A stretch of 64,000 bases of DNA from Cellulomonas sp. WB94 (GCF_003115775.1 NZ_QEES01000005.1:124001-188000), one strand, 5' to 3'; positions 24,879 through 33,668 are shown, counted from the stretch's first letter. Program-made: numbers and translations. Notes: generated by a model not told the origin, from the letters alone.

Positions 24879-27082
24879 CCGGGCGCGCCGCGCAGCTGGC
24901 CGCCGCCCGGCAACTCGCCGTGGCTCCCTACGACCGCGCTGGCGTGCTCGCGCACCTGGGTGCGGAGGTCGCCGGCTACCGGTTTCGTCATCGGTCTGAG
25001 GGGCAGCGGATGCTGCGCGCGACCGGGTTCACCCTGGACGCGCTCGACCGGCTGCCCGGCGAGCGGCTGGCCGATCGCTGGGAGGCGTTCGAGGCGCAGG
25101 TTTGGCCGCGGTGGCTCACCGGTGACGGGAGGCCGCCGGTGCACGACACCTGGACGTGGGGGATGTGGGCGTTGGTGACCTCGCGGCTGGTCCGACCGTC
25201 GTGGCCGTTCCTCACCTGGACCCGCACCACGCAGTGGGTCGCACGTCTTCCTTTTGACGACCCCATGACCAGCGCGCATGAGCAGCTGGTGACCGCAACG
25301 GCGGCGTTGCCGTTCGGGACACCGATGTACGCGATGAACGCTGTCAATCGCGGACTGCGGGCGCTGCTCCGCTGCGGTGTTGATGAGCTGTCGGGGCTGA
25401 CTGAGGCGGATCTGCGCGCCGCCGGTCGGGGCAAAGGCGCCGACGTCCTGGACGCTGCGCTCTGCCAGCTCGGGGTGTTCACCCGGACCCCGCAGCGCGG
25501 CACCTTGCGCTGGAGAAGCGTTGGACGGCGCGAGCCAGCAGACCTCGCTGGTGTCGCGGGCGTCCCGGAGATGTTCCGGCAGGTCGCTGGTCTGTACTTG
25601 GAGCACTACTCCCGGCGGCTGTCGGACAACTACGCGACGTTGCAGCACAAGGCCCGGGCCTTGGCGCACTTCTTCACCTACCTTCAGGCCACCCATCCGC
25701 AGGTGACGTCGTGCGCGCAGATCACCCCGGCACAGGCGCGTGGCTTCGTCGGCCATGCGGTGGAGCAGGCCAGGACCGTGCAACGCGGACGGCACAAGGG
25801 CAGCGGGGACACCACCAGCGCCCACGCCTGGCTGGTCGATGTCCGGTGCTTCTTCGCCGACCTGTGCACCTGGGCCACCGAAGCTGACTCGCCGTTCGCC
25901 GCGCACTGCCCGAGCGTGGTCCCGCTGACCCGCCACGACCTGCTCGACAGCGGCTTCGCCGACGCCCGCAAGCGCACCGAAGCCCGGCTCACCCGGACCG
26001 TGCTGGACCTGGAACGGGAGATCCCGAACATCCGGGCGTTCGCGTTGCGTCGCTGGCATGAGACCCAGCAGGCCCTGACGCTCGACGAGAGCGGCGAGGG
26101 GTTGCAGCGTGCGGAACGGATCGCGTTCTGGGACTGGGCGCTGCTGGAGTTGCTGCTGACCAGCGGGCTGCGGATCGAGGAGGCCTGCGAGCTGACCACC
26201 TTCGACATCCTCAAGCGGGCGCTGCCCGACGGCAGGTTGTACTACCTGCTGCACGTCAAACCCTCGAAGTTCGACCGGGCCCGGGTGATCCCGATCGGAG
26301 ACCAGCTCGGCCGGGTGATCGCCGAGATCATCCGGCACGTGCGTGGCTTCTACGGCAGCGACCACGTCCCGGCCTGCGACCGCAGGGATGAGCACGAGAA
26401 GCGGGCACTGGCGTGCGCGCCCTACCTGCTGCAGGGCCGAACCCACCCGAGCACGCTGAACAGCCAGACCATCCGGGGCCGGTTGAGCGCCCTGTCGCTG
26501 GCCGCCGGCGCCACCCACAGCGACGGTCGGCCGCTGGCCCTGACCCCGCACGACTGCCGGCGGGTGTTCGCCTCCGAACACCTCAACAGCAACACCCCGG
26601 TACACGTCATCCAGGCGCTGCTCGGACACGCCACGGTGAACACCGTGATGATCTACGCCAAGCTCTACCCGACCCAGCTCGTCGAGGAGTACCGCCGCGC
26701 GATGCGGGGCCTGTACGGCGATGTCTACGGACCCGAGGCCAGCCGTGCGCCGACAGACCAGGAGTGGGCGGTGTTCACCGCGAACTGCTCGATGCGTGAC
26801 ATGGGCACCCACATGTGTGCGCTGCCGACCGGTGAGCACTGCCCGCGCGGGCTGGTCTGCCTGGGTTGCGGGCACGCCCAGCCGAAGAAGAGCGCCACCC
26901 CGATCTTCCGGCGGATGCTCCTGTCCCACACGCGCGCGCTCGAGCGGGCCCGCGAGGCCGGTGAACCCGCCGGACAGCTCGCTGCCCGCGAACTGGAGGT
27001 CGAGCGGATCAGCAGTGCGCTCCAGCGCGCCCAGGAGCTCACCGCAGACGCGGCTGCGGCGTTGGAAGCCGCCGCGGTCTGA
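24875..27082 (+). CDS. Large tyrosine recombinase (TnpB-like) with C-terminal Cys motif
   Basis: This 735-residue protein has a long N-terminal region of about 400 residues without a recognised domain, then a phage-integrase catalytic domain. Visible residues are Arg in LTSGLRIEEACELT, HDCRRVF (His-x-x-Arg), His in LLGHATVNT, and Tyr in VMIYAKLYP. After it comes a Cys/His cluster (CSMRDMGTHMC, HCPRGLVCLGCGH) resembling a zinc ribbon, and an Arg/Glu/Ala-rich helix. Two-recombinase transposons carry such a long second enzyme. It is coupled to the first recombinase and followed 12 bp later by the pRiA4b-like gene. Confidence 0.82.
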   Translation: MTGRAAQLAAARQLAVAPYDRAGVLAHLGAEVAGYRFRHRSEGQRMLRATGFTLDALDRLPGERLADRWEAFEAQVWPRWLTGDGRPPVHDTWTWGMWALVTSRLVRPSWPFLTWTRTTQWVARLPFDDPMTSAHEQLVTATAALPFGTPMYAMNAVNRGLRALLRCGVDELSGLTEADLRAAGRGKGADVLDAALCQLGVFTRTPQRGTLRWRSVGRREPADLAGVAGVPEMFRQVAGLYLEHYSRRLSDNYATLQHKARALAHFFTYLQATHPQVTSCAQITPAQARGFVGHAVEQARTVQRGRHKGSGDTTSAHAWLVDVRCFFADLCTWATEADSPFAAHCPSVVPLTRHDLLDSGFADARKRTEARLTRTVLDLEREIPNIRAFALRRWHETQQALTLDESGEGLQRAERIAFWDWALLELLLTSGLRIEEACELTTFDILKRALPDGRLYYLLHVKPSKFDRARVIPIGDQLGRVIAEIIRHVRGFYGSDHVPACDRRDEHEKRALACAPYLLQGRTHPSTLNSQTIRGRLSALSLAAGATHSDGRPLALTPHDCRRVFASEHLNSNTPVHVIQALLGHATVNTVMIYAKLYPTQLVEEYRRAMRGLYGDVYGPEASRAPTDQEWAVFTANCSMRDMGTHMCALPTGEHCPRGLVCLGCGHAQPKKSATPIFRRMLLSHTRALERAREAGEPAGQLAARELEVERISSALQRAQELTADAAAALEAAAV

Positions 27083-27094
27083 CACGATCAGAAC

Positions 27095-27622
27095 GTGAGC
27101 AGCACCTGGTTGTCGATCCGCGTCGACCTCGTCTCCGGTCGCGCCGATGAGTTGTGGCCCCGACCGGGACGGATCTTCGCTGCCGCCCGCAGCCACACGT
27201 TCAACCAGCTCGCCACGGCGATCGATGACGCGTTCGCCCGCTGGGACCGCTCGCATCTGCACCAGTTCTACCTCGCCGACGGTCCCCGGATTGGTGACCC
27301 GCAGTGGGCTGACGACGTCGACGACGAGGTCCTCGACGGGGCACGGCTGACCCTCGGTCGGCTCAAGGCGGGCGATAAGTTCGTCTACGAGTTCGACCTC
27401 GGTGACAGCTGGCTGCACCTGTGCACCGTCGCCCCGCGGCGCATCGACCCGGCCGAGCAGCTCGGCATCGTCCCGACCCGGCCGTTGCCCTACTGGGGCT
27501 GGGGATCCATCCCCGACCAGTACGGCCGAGCCTGGGACGGGGACGACGGCGAAGACCCCACGCCCAAGAACACCAAGGGTGTCGACCTGCCCAGCATCGG
27601 ACCATGGCAGCGGCAGCGGTGA
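27095..27622 (+). CDS. Plasmid pRiA4b ORF-3-family (IS1096 TnpR-like) protein
   Basis: This 175-residue protein has the motif set FNQLATAIDDAFARWDRSHL, and GDKFVYEFDLGDSWLHLCTV typical of plasmid pRiA4b ORF-3 domains, which are carried as accessory proteins in IS1096/ISL3 and other elements. Biochemical function is unknown. The GTG at 27095 is 12 bp after the large recombinase, so it is probably co-transcribed as the third transposon gene. Confidence 0.75.
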   Translation: MSSTWLSIRVDLVSGRADELWPRPGRIFAAARSHTFNQLATAIDDAFARWDRSHLHQFYLADGPRIGDPQWADDVDDEVLDGARLTLGRLKAGDKFVYEFDLGDSWLHLCTVAPRRIDPAEQLGIVPTRPLPYWGWGSIPDQYGRAWDGDDGEDPTPKNTKGVDLPSIGPWQRQR

Positions 27623-27631
27623 CAACGGGCC

Positions 27632-27785
27632 ATGACCATGCAGATCCGTCGCTACCAACACTCTGATCACGACCAGGTCATCAACCTGCACAAGGTCGTG
27701 CTCGAAGCCGTCGGCGCTGATGCCGGGGCCTGGCACGAACCCCACCCTGGCGCCAGGGACATGCAGACCACCCAGAACGTGTTAC
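27632..27785 (+). pseudogene. GNAT acetyltransferase, N-terminal fragment
   Basis: The reading starts MTMQIRRYQHSDHDQVINLH and continues KVVLEAVGADAGAWHEP, matching the first 35-50 residues of GNAT acetyltransferases of the IRRYRPSDHDAV type. The remaining GNAT motifs, including the acetyl-CoA loop, are absent, and the frame runs into DNA antisense to the next gene. It is a truncated fragment at the right edge of the recombinase transposon. Confidence 0.55.
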
Positions 27786-28009
27786 GGATGGCGTGCCGGG
27801 CGCTGGGGGCGCCCGAGCTGGAGCCACATCACGCCCCCGACCACGTTGAAGAACACCAGCACGACCATCCACATCGGCTTGGTAAAGGTGCGCATCCGTT
27901 GCTCGTCGGTCCGGGTGAAGTCGACCAGGCAGTAGGCCCACAACGCGACCAGGGGGAGGACCACCACGACCCCGGCGAGTACCGAGGCTTCGCTGCTCGC
28001 CATGACCAT
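27782..28009 (-). CDS. PLDc_N-domain small membrane protein
   Basis: A product of about 75 residues starts MVMASSEASVLAGVVVVLPL. It has two hydrophobic helices separated by DFTRTDEQRMRTFTKPMWM and ends in GGVMWLQLGRPQ. This is the PLD nuclease N-terminal (PLDc_N) pattern of small two-helix proteins, whose function is not known. The start at 28009 is set by a GGACGG ahead of it and the family length. The 3' end touches the truncated acetyltransferase. Confidence 0.65.
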   Translation of the reverse strand: MVMASSEASVLAGVVVVLPLVALWAYCLVDFTRTDEQRMRTFTKPMWMVVLVFFNVVGGVMWLQLGRPQRPARHP

Positions 28010-28080
28010 CCCGTCCTCGGACACGAACCCGCGGCTGGCGGCCGCCCCAATCTGCCGGGTGCACGTCTCCCGACCGGGCA

Positions 28081-28110
28081 CCGCACCGCACTGCACTGCA
28101 CTGCACTGCA
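28081..28110. repeat. Short tandem repeat of 5-bp units
   Basis: Six consecutive 5-bp units occur: two of ccgca and four of ctgca. It lies between the DoxX/methyltransferase fusion (stop at 28141) and the PLDc_N gene. Such a tract could vary in copy number by slippage, but it is outside coding sequence. Confidence 0.8.
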
Positions 28111-28140
28111 TCAGAGCCTAGGTCTGCTCTCGCCGAGATG

Positions 28141-29133
28141 TCAGCCCGCGCTCGATGCGCCGGCGTCGCCGTTGCCGACCTCGGGGTGCTCCGGGTCGCT
28201 CGGGGTCCAGGGGTGCAGCCGAGGATGCCAGGCGGGCACCGCGCGACGGTAGGCCTCGTAGTCCGCACCGAACCGGGCGGCCAGCGCGGGTTCTTCGTAC
28301 CAGCGCACGAAGGCTGCCGCCCCGACCCACACCGCGATCGCGTAGATGACCAGGCTGAGCTGTCCGAGCAGCAGCGCCTCCCCGATGAAGACGGTCATCG
28401 CTGCCAGGTAGATCGGGTTGCGCACGTACCGGTTGAAGCCCGTCACCACCAGGTGCTCGGTCATCGCGCCGGGCAGCGGTGTCCCGCCCGCCCGCACGAA
28501 CGCAATGAACACGCCCGCTGCCACGACCAGACCCGCGAGGATCAGCACGACGCCCACCGCCTCGGCCGTCGACCACCAGGCCAGCGGGCGCAGCACCTGC
28601 CAACCGGTCAGCCACCACGGCACCAGCACGGCACCGACCCCGCCAGTGACCACGAACCACGCCGCGCTCGTGATCGCAGCCGCGGACCTTCCCATGGCCG
28701 CTCCTCCTGTCGGCTGGACCGTCGGTGCGGACAGTCGGCGGCTGCCTGGGCGGTAGGCCCAGGAGGTGAGGGCGATGACAGCGAAGACCAGGGGCGGTAC
28801 GTAGTCCCCGGGGCCGTTGCCGACAGCGATCTGCGAGGCCGCTGCGCCGAGCATGTTGATCAGGATGCCCGCGTAGGCCCATTCCTTGAGCCGGGGCAGG
28901 CGGGGAAGGCTCAGGGTGAGGCCGGCGAGGATCTTGGCGCTTCCGAGGATGGTGGCCAGGTACGCCGGGTAGCCGAGCGGGGCCAGCATCGCGAAGAACG
29001 GGTCGAGGCGAAACAGGTCGTAGGTGCCGCCGACGAGGGACTCTGTCACGAGGAGCACGGTCGCGGTCCAGTACGCGATGGCGCGCCGGCGCGAGTGCCC
29101 CTTCACGGGGGCGACGAGCTGGGTGGCGGTCAT
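28141..29133 (-). CDS. DoxX_2 / isoprenylcysteine methyltransferase-like fusion membrane protein
   Basis: This 330-residue protein joins two membrane domains. Residues about 20-130 match DoxX_2 (LVTESLVGGTYDLF, GYPAYLATILGSAKILAGL, LKEWAYAGILIN). Residues about 145-320 match the ICMT/NnrU-type methyltransferase family, with GFNRYVRNPIYLAAMTVFIG and EEPALAARFGADYEAYRRAVPAW, the usual SAM and lipid-binding C terminus. The two domains are commonly separate genes; here they are in one frame, with a linker around residues 130-150 containing an internal Met that could be a second start. It overlaps the AhpD-like gene by ATGA and is probably controlled by the divergent TetR regulator. Confidence 0.78.
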   Translation of the reverse strand: MTATQLVAPVKGHSRRRAIAYWTATVLLVTESLVGGTYDLFRLDPFFAMLAPLGYPAYLATILGSAKILAGLTLSLPRLPRLKEWAYAGILINMLGAAASQIAVGNGPGDYVPPLVFAVIALTSWAYRPGSRRLSAPTVQPTGGAAMGRSAAAITSAAWFVVTGGVGAVLVPWWLTGWQVLRPLAWWSTAEAVGVVLILAGLVVAAGVFIAFVRAGGTPLPGAMTEHLVVTGFNRYVRNPIYLAAMTVFIGEALLLGQLSLVIYAIAVWVGAAAFVRWYEEPALAARFGADYEAYRRAVPAWHPRLHPWTPSDPEHPEVGNGDAGASSAG

Positions 29134-29738
29134 GAATTCTGATGGCTGATGGCCGGGGCAGGGACGGCGCAGGCAGCGCCGGCGCTGAACCCGGCGGCGC
29201 CGATCGCCAGGGCCAGGTTGAAGCGGCCACGATGGTTCTCCAGAGCGATGACGTGGGTGAGCTCAAGGAGCTGGGCGTCGTCGAGGTGCTCACGTAAGGC
29301 CGTGAAGAGCTCGTCGGGCACGACGACAGGGGTGCTGCTCATCGCTGTGGCGTAGTCGAGGACAACCTTCTCGAGGCCGCTGAACAACGGGCTTGACCGG
29401 TAGGTCGCCAGGGCGAGGATCTCCTCATCGGTCAGGCCCCACCGCCGCGCGACCTGGGAGCCGAGGTCGATGCAGAACGGGCACGCGATCATCGTTGCGG
29501 CCCGTAGCTCGGCAAGGGCCCGTAGCCGTTTGGGCAGGGCGTGGAGCCCGGCTGTGGCGCGTTCGATCGCGGCATACCCGCGCAGCAGCCGAGGATTACG
29601 GGCATAGACCTGGATCGGTTCAATCATCGCCTCCAGCCGCCGGTCGGTGAGCCGTTCGATGGCCCGGGCGGTGAACCAGTAGGTGATCCGAAGCCATCCC
29701 TTGGCGGTGGCGGTGCGGACGGGTGCGAGGCGGGTCAT
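29130..29738 (-). CDS. Carboxymuconolactone decarboxylase / AhpD-like protein
   Basis: This 202-residue protein has LRALAELRAATMIACPFC then IDLGSQVARRWGLTDEEI, the alkylhydroperoxidase-D core with its CxxC. The usual His six residues after the second Cys is not obvious (RRW is at that place), so peroxidase activity is uncertain. Members are small antioxidant or oxidoreductase proteins. It is the first gene of a two-gene minus operon with the DoxX_2 fusion, divergent from a TetR regulator. DoxX and AhpD-like proteins are both linked to thiol or organic-hydroperoxide stress, which may be the shared theme. Confidence 0.82.
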   Translation of the reverse strand: MTRLAPVRTATAKGWLRITYWFTARAIERLTDRRLEAMIEPIQVYARNPRLLRGYAAIERATAGLHALPKRLRALAELRAATMIACPFCIDLGSQVARRWGLTDEEILALATYRSSPLFSGLEKVVLDYATAMSSTPVVVPDELFTALREHLDDAQLLELTHVIALENHRGRFNLALAIGAAGFSAGAACAVPAPAISHQNS

Positions 29739-29758
29739 GGCATCTTCCCAGCGCTAAC

Positions 29759-29774
29759 GATACGATTGCGTTTC
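29759..29774. promoter_or_regulatory. Imperfect palindrome, candidate TetR operator
   Basis: GATACGATTGCGTTTC has inverted symmetry in five of eight pairs, with an ACG-N4-CGT core. It lies in the 76-bp space between the divergent AhpD-like gene (29738) and TetR gene (29815). TetR-type operators often look like this, but the site is only predicted. Confidence 0.4.
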
Positions 29775-29814
29775 GATCATGACTGTACGCCCGCGTGCCG
29801 ATGAAAGGTCAACC

Positions 29815-30462
29815 ATGGCGGCGACTTCTGCTCCAGGCATGGCGAGTCTCACCCCTCCCACGCTCGTGCCGGGCGAGGTCCGACCCGAGCCGACCGGCCG
29901 GGGTGAGCATGCCCGCCGTCGCGTCATGGCCGCCGCCTTGGAGCAGCTCGCCGAGGAAGGTTCAGCCGGGTTCACCATGGAGGCCATCGCCCGCCGGGCC
30001 GGCGCCAGCAAAGCGACCCTGTACCGGCACTGGCCCTCGGCATCCGCGCTGCTCGTCGACGCGATGACCACGACGTTCGCCACACTCCCGGTTCCGAACA
30101 CGGGAGCCTTCCGCACCGATGTCGTTGCGCTGCTCCAGATGGCAGCGGCGCTCCTTGAGGGCCCGCGCTTTCCCCGGCTCATGGCGGCGGTCGTCGATCT
30201 CGCCGAGCGCGACCCCGCGCTGGCCGGTCTGCATGTCGACCTCACCTCGAGCCGGCGCGGCCCAGTCCTCGAGGTGCTCCGACGCGGCCGGGACATCGGC
30301 GAAATCTCCCCGCAAGCCGACCTCGAGGTTCTCGTCGACCTGCTCACCGCGCCGTTCTTCTACCGGCGGCTGATCGCCCACCGGCCCATCCCACCGTCCC
30401 TCCCCGAGGCCATCGTCAACCAGGTCTTCCCCCCCAAGCTGACCGCCCGAGCCCGGCGCTGA
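29815..30462 (+). CDS. TetR-family transcriptional regulator
   Basis: This protein of about 215 residues has an N-terminal TetR helix-turn-helix (RRRVMAAALEQLAEEGSAGF, ARRAGASKATLYRHWPS) and a C-terminal ligand/dimerisation domain of the TetR_C type (EVLVDLLTAPFFYRRLI). The ATG at 29815 follows AAAGG; an in-frame ATG at 29779 is possible but would overlap the candidate operator region. It most likely represses the divergent AhpD-like/DoxX_2 pair and itself. The ligand is unknown. Confidence 0.88.
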   Translation: MAATSAPGMASLTPPTLVPGEVRPEPTGRGEHARRRVMAAALEQLAEEGSAGFTMEAIARRAGASKATLYRHWPSASALLVDAMTTTFATLPVPNTGAFRTDVVALLQMAAALLEGPRFPRLMAAVVDLAERDPALAGLHVDLTSSRRGPVLEVLRRGRDIGEISPQADLEVLVDLLTAPFFYRRLIAHRPIPPSLPEAIVNQVFPPKLTARARR

Positions 30463-30589
30463 TCGATTGGCTCGATGCCACTATTCCTCGCCAGGACACG
30501 CTCAACCGCGTCTCCGACCAACCATGCGCACGCCACACCGGGGTGGGGCGCCACTTGGCACTGTGGTCCCGAGACCGGACGAGGACAAC

Positions 30590-31408
30590 TTGCCAGTTCG
30601 CCGACCCTGTTCTTCCGCAGACCCCTTGCTCCTGCGATAATCGAGAGCGCACTCGCCGGCGTGGTGAATGGCAGACCGGGAACGACATTCTCGGGATAAC
30701 GGGTCGAAGACGTGCACCACGCGGAACCCGCGCAGCTCCCGACGTGTCGTCGCATCGTCGAGACCGGCGCGCGCGTCGGCGCCGTTCTCGACGAGCTGTG
30801 CGCCCTCAGGAGCCGCCCGGTCCGGAGTCGGTCCCTCGACGGCCCTACCGTTTGACCCGTGGTGACAACCGACGTCGTGCGCGCCGCGAAGGCTGAGGCG
30901 CAGCGCCTCCTGAGCATGGACGATCAGCGCTTGGCTCAGCTTGACGACGACCTGGAACCCCGACGGGGTCCGTTCCACCGCTTCAACCGTCGTGGTGCGT
31001 CGCACCTCGATCCCGGCCGCGGCGCTCCGCGCGACCAGGATCCCGACGAGATCGGGGTCGAAGGCTCTCAGCGGGCGAGGGACCTCGGTCGATGATGACC
31101 ACTGAGCTGCCGGCACGTGCTGCGATGTGGCGAACTCGAACGAGATGAATCCGCCACCGACGAAGAGGATCCGAGACGGGAGAGCCTCGAGGTCGAGGAA
31201 CTGGGTGCTGTCGATCAGGTGGTCGTGCCCGGGGAAGTCGAGGGCGCGCGCGCTGGCACCGGTGGCGATCAGGAAGTGCTTCGCGTTGTGGCTCTCACCG
31301 TTGATCTCGAGGCGGTTCGTGCCCGTGAACCTTGCGTCACCGTGCAAGGTCTCCACGCCGTTGCGCGCAAGACCCGCCTCTATGCTGCCCGGCACCGGAT
31401 CGGTAAAG
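30590..31408 (-). pseudogene. MerA-like FAD/NAD(P) disulfide oxidoreductase, C-terminal part, decayed
   Basis: From the repeat (31302-31408) the frame reads FTDPVPGS...GDARFTGTNRLEI, then HFLIATGASARALDFPG, STQFLDLEALPSRILFVGGG and FISFEFA, typical of class I pyridine-nucleotide disulfide oxidoreductases (NAD-binding GGGFI motif). After about 30920 the frame breaks. A later segment, VPGLPFTTPASALS near 30670, recalls the FTTPALA motif at the start of the dimerisation domain. The N-terminal FAD domain with the redox CxxxxC is not here; a matching N-terminal piece lies at 37901-38268. Several frameshifts make it non-functional. Confidence 0.65.
31302..31408. repeat. 107-bp direct repeat, left copy
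   Basis: This segment is identical at 105 of 107 positions, by eye, to 37901-38007 in the same orientation. Both copies code, on the minus strand, for the same stretch of a MerA-like flavoprotein (FTDPVPGS to TNRLEI). Sequence on both sides differs between the copies apart from a few bases at the left edge. Confidence 0.9.
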
Positions 31409-31632
31409 GACCACCCGGATCGACGCGACCCGCGTGATGACCCGCAACACCCACGGCACCGGATGCACCTTCTCGGCAGCGATCGCTGCCCTCCGCCCGG
31501 GCCGACCAGATCCCGGAACGTCTGCTGATGTCCTCGGGCTCGGGCACATGAGTCGAGCAGGTGCGTTCGCGGTCGACAGGTGCGCATGCCCGGGGTCGTG
31601 CGCCATGCGACGCGATCATGTCGCGGAACGGC
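31409..31632. other. Unrecognised spacer beyond the left repeat
   Basis: Between the direct repeat and the end of ptsI I find no gene. The minus strand can be read into the flavoprotein fragment but has no family resemblance. It marks the junction between the flavoprotein remnant and the PTS locus. Confidence 0.4.
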
Positions 31633-33351
31633 TCAGAGTCTCAGCAGGTCCCGAACCGTCGGGTCGAGAAGGTCCGCGGCTGCGCGGCGTGCCTCGACGG
31701 CCGAGTCTGATGCGAGCGCGGCGTCCGCCATCTGGCGGCACACGGCCAGCGTGTGACGACGAAGTGCGTGCCGGACGGCCGGAACCGCAGCGCCCGCCAT
31801 CGACAGGCTGGTGACGCCCAGACCGGTCAGGACGAGGGCCATCAGGGGGTCCGACGCGGACTCTCCGCAGATGCCGACAGGCTTGCCGGCCTCGACGCCC
31901 GCGCGGGCCGTCGCAGCGACAAGGTCGAGGACGGCGGGCTGCCACGGGTCGAGCAGGTCGGCGAGCTCGCCGCGCAGCCGGTCCGTCGCCATCGTGTATT
32001 GAGCGAGGTCGTTCGTGCCGAGCGAGACGAAGTCGACCTCGGCGAGGATCTCCCGAGCTCGCAGTGCTGCCGCCGGAACTTCCACCATGACCCCGACAGT
32101 CGCGACGCCGTGGGTGCGCGCCGCCGTCGCGAACGCCCGGGCCTCACCCGGTGTGGCGATCATCGGCGCCATCACCCACGGGGCCACGCCGGTGTCCCGC
32201 TGCGCACGGGCGAGCGCGGCGAGCTGGGTGTCGAGGAGCTCGGGGTGCGTGCGCGCCAGGCGATAGCCGCGCACGCCCAGCGCGGGGTTCTCCTCATCTG
32301 GCTGTGTCGCGAAGCCCAGGGGCTTGTCGGCGCCGGCGTCGAGCGTCCGCACGACGACCTTGCGTCCCCCGAGGGCACGCAGCGCCTGGGCGTAGACCTG
32401 CGCCTGCTCGGACTCGGTCGGGGCGGTGGCCCGTTCGAGGAACAGCACCTCGGTGCGGAACAGCCCGACGCCCTCCACCGCGCCGGCGGCGACACGCTCG
32501 GCGTCGGCGGCCGTCCCGATGTTGGCGAGCAGCGCGACCGCGTGCCCGTCGGCGGTTCCACCGGCCGCGATGTCCTCGGCGAGGGCATGCTCCGCCGTCG
32601 CGCGCCGAGAGATCTCTGTGCGCAGATCCTCGTCGGGCCAGGTCGTCACTGTGCCGGCGGACGCGTCGACGGCGACCTCGACTCCCTCTGGCAGCTCCGT
32701 CGCGCCTGCGACCCGCACAATGCACGGCAGCCCGAGCTGCCCCGCGATGATCGCGGTGTGCCCGGTCGGGCCGCCGAGCTCGGTGACGATCGCGAGGACG
32801 TGGTCGAGGTCGAGCGCTGCAGTGTCCGCCGGCGCGAGGTCCCGGGCGACCACGACAGACGGCACCAGCAGCTCCGGAACACCCGGGTCCGGCAGGCTCA
32901 GTGCACGGGCGACCACCCGGTCACGCACGCTGAGCAGGTCCGTCACCCGTTCGGCAAGATATCCGCCGGCCTGCTCGAACATCGCAGCGAAGGTCGCCAC
33001 CACGGCGTCGATCGCCGCGACCGGCGGCTCCCCCGCCTCGACGCGGGTGAGCACCTGACCAAGCCACGCACGATCGGCGGCCATCTGTGCGGTCGCGGCG
33101 AGCACGTCGCGGATCGTGCCCGTCGCACGGTCCGACTGCGACTGCAGGTCGGCAGCGACGCCCGTGAAGGCTGCCTCGAGCGTCGCCCGGGTCGTCGCCG
33201 CATCCGCCGGTACCCCGTCGACCAGCACGCGGGCGTCGGGCGACACGGCCGGCGCCTGCCGCGCGTGGGCGACGGGTCCGACGACGCCGCCACGCCCGAC
33301 CCCGACGCCGTGCAGGACCTGGCTGCTGGTGGCAGCCGGCGGCGGGGTCAC
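31633..33351 (-). CDS. ptsI: PTS enzyme I (phosphoenolpyruvate-protein phosphotransferase)
   Basis: This 572-residue protein has the N-terminal HPr-binding and phosphohistidine domains with the active-site GGPTGHTAII (His198). The C-terminal PEP-binding TIM barrel shows GLFRTEVLFLER, GADKPLGF, RGYRLARTHPELLDTQL, and SLGTNDLAQYTMATDR followed by GICGE with the catalytic Cys. It takes phosphate from PEP and passes it to HPr. The start overlaps the HPr stop, so the two general PTS proteins are made together, here inside the fructose locus. Confidence 0.93.
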   Translation of the reverse strand: MTPPPAATSSQVLHGVGVGRGGVVGPVAHARQAPAVSPDARVLVDGVPADAATTRATLEAAFTGVAADLQSQSDRATGTIRDVLAATAQMAADRAWLGQVLTRVEAGEPPVAAIDAVVATFAAMFEQAGGYLAERVTDLLSVRDRVVARALSLPDPGVPELLVPSVVVARDLAPADTAALDLDHVLAIVTELGGPTGHTAIIAGQLGLPCIVRVAGATELPEGVEVAVDASAGTVTTWPDEDLRTEISRRATAEHALAEDIAAGGTADGHAVALLANIGTAADAERVAAGAVEGVGLFRTEVLFLERATAPTESEQAQVYAQALRALGGRKVVVRTLDAGADKPLGFATQPDEENPALGVRGYRLARTHPELLDTQLAALARAQRDTGVAPWVMAPMIATPGEARAFATAARTHGVATVGVMVEVPAAALRAREILAEVDFVSLGTNDLAQYTMATDRLRGELADLLDPWQPAVLDLVAATARAGVEAGKPVGICGESASDPLMALVLTGLGVTSLSMAGAAVPAVRHALRRHTLAVCRQMADAALASDSAVEARRAAADLLDPTVRDLLRL

Positions 33352-33668
33352 GACACGACCGCCGATTGCCCGCCACCTGCCTGCGGGGCACCCGAACTGT
33401 CTGGCGCGTCGAGGTCGGTCGCGAGCAGCGCCACCAGCTCGGCGAGAACACCCTCGGCCCCCGGCCCGTCGGCGGTCAGCGTGACCTCCTCGCCGTTCGG
33501 CACGCCGAGCGACATGACGAACATGATGCTGGCCGCGTCGACGGGCTCACCGCCGGGACGGGCGATCGTGACGGCGAGCCCGCTTGCTGCGGCAGCCTGA
33601 GTGAAGAGCATCGCGGGGCGGGCGTGCAGCCCGACCCGGGACGCGACGATGACGGTGCGCTCGACCAT
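33348..33668 (-). CDS. ptsH: PTS phosphocarrier protein HPr
   Basis: This 106-residue protein has the HPr motif VGLHARPA with phospho-acceptor His15 and the ASIMFVMSLGV segment around the regulatory-serine position. It relays phosphate from enzyme I to the fructose IIA domain. The ATG at 33668 is fixed by the family N terminus (MVERTVIVAS). The C-terminal tail of about 20 residues rich in Gly, Ala and Ser is longer than usual. It is preceded by a strong hairpin after fruA and overlaps ptsI. Confidence 0.92.
   Translation of the reverse strand: MVERTVIVASRVGLHARPAMLFTQAAAASGLAVTIARPGGEPVDAASIMFVMSLGVPNGEEVTLTADGPGAEGVLAELVALLATDLDAPDSSGAPQAGGGQSAVVS

Larger units (their letters stand above)
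23640..27630 (+). mobile_element. Two-tyrosine-recombinase transposon (Tn554-like organisation)
   Basis: Two overlapping tyrosine recombinase genes of about 400 and 735 codons, followed by a small pRiA4b ORF-3-like gene, occupy this block. The layout recalls Tn554 (tnpA about 360, tnpB about 630, small tnpC), an element class that moves without terminal inverted repeats. The left side abuts a truncated ArdC-like gene and the right side a truncated acetyltransferase, suggesting insertion into or between mobile-element genes. Exact ends are not determined. Confidence 0.55.

Noticed and set aside
24806-27745. A 979-codon open frame on the minus strand
   Set aside because: It lies antisense to both recombinases and the pRiA4b gene, which have clear catalytic motifs; it is a high-GC shadow.
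31753-33600. A 615-codon open frame on the plus strand
   Set aside because: Antisense to ptsI and ptsH, whose active-site motifs are intact.
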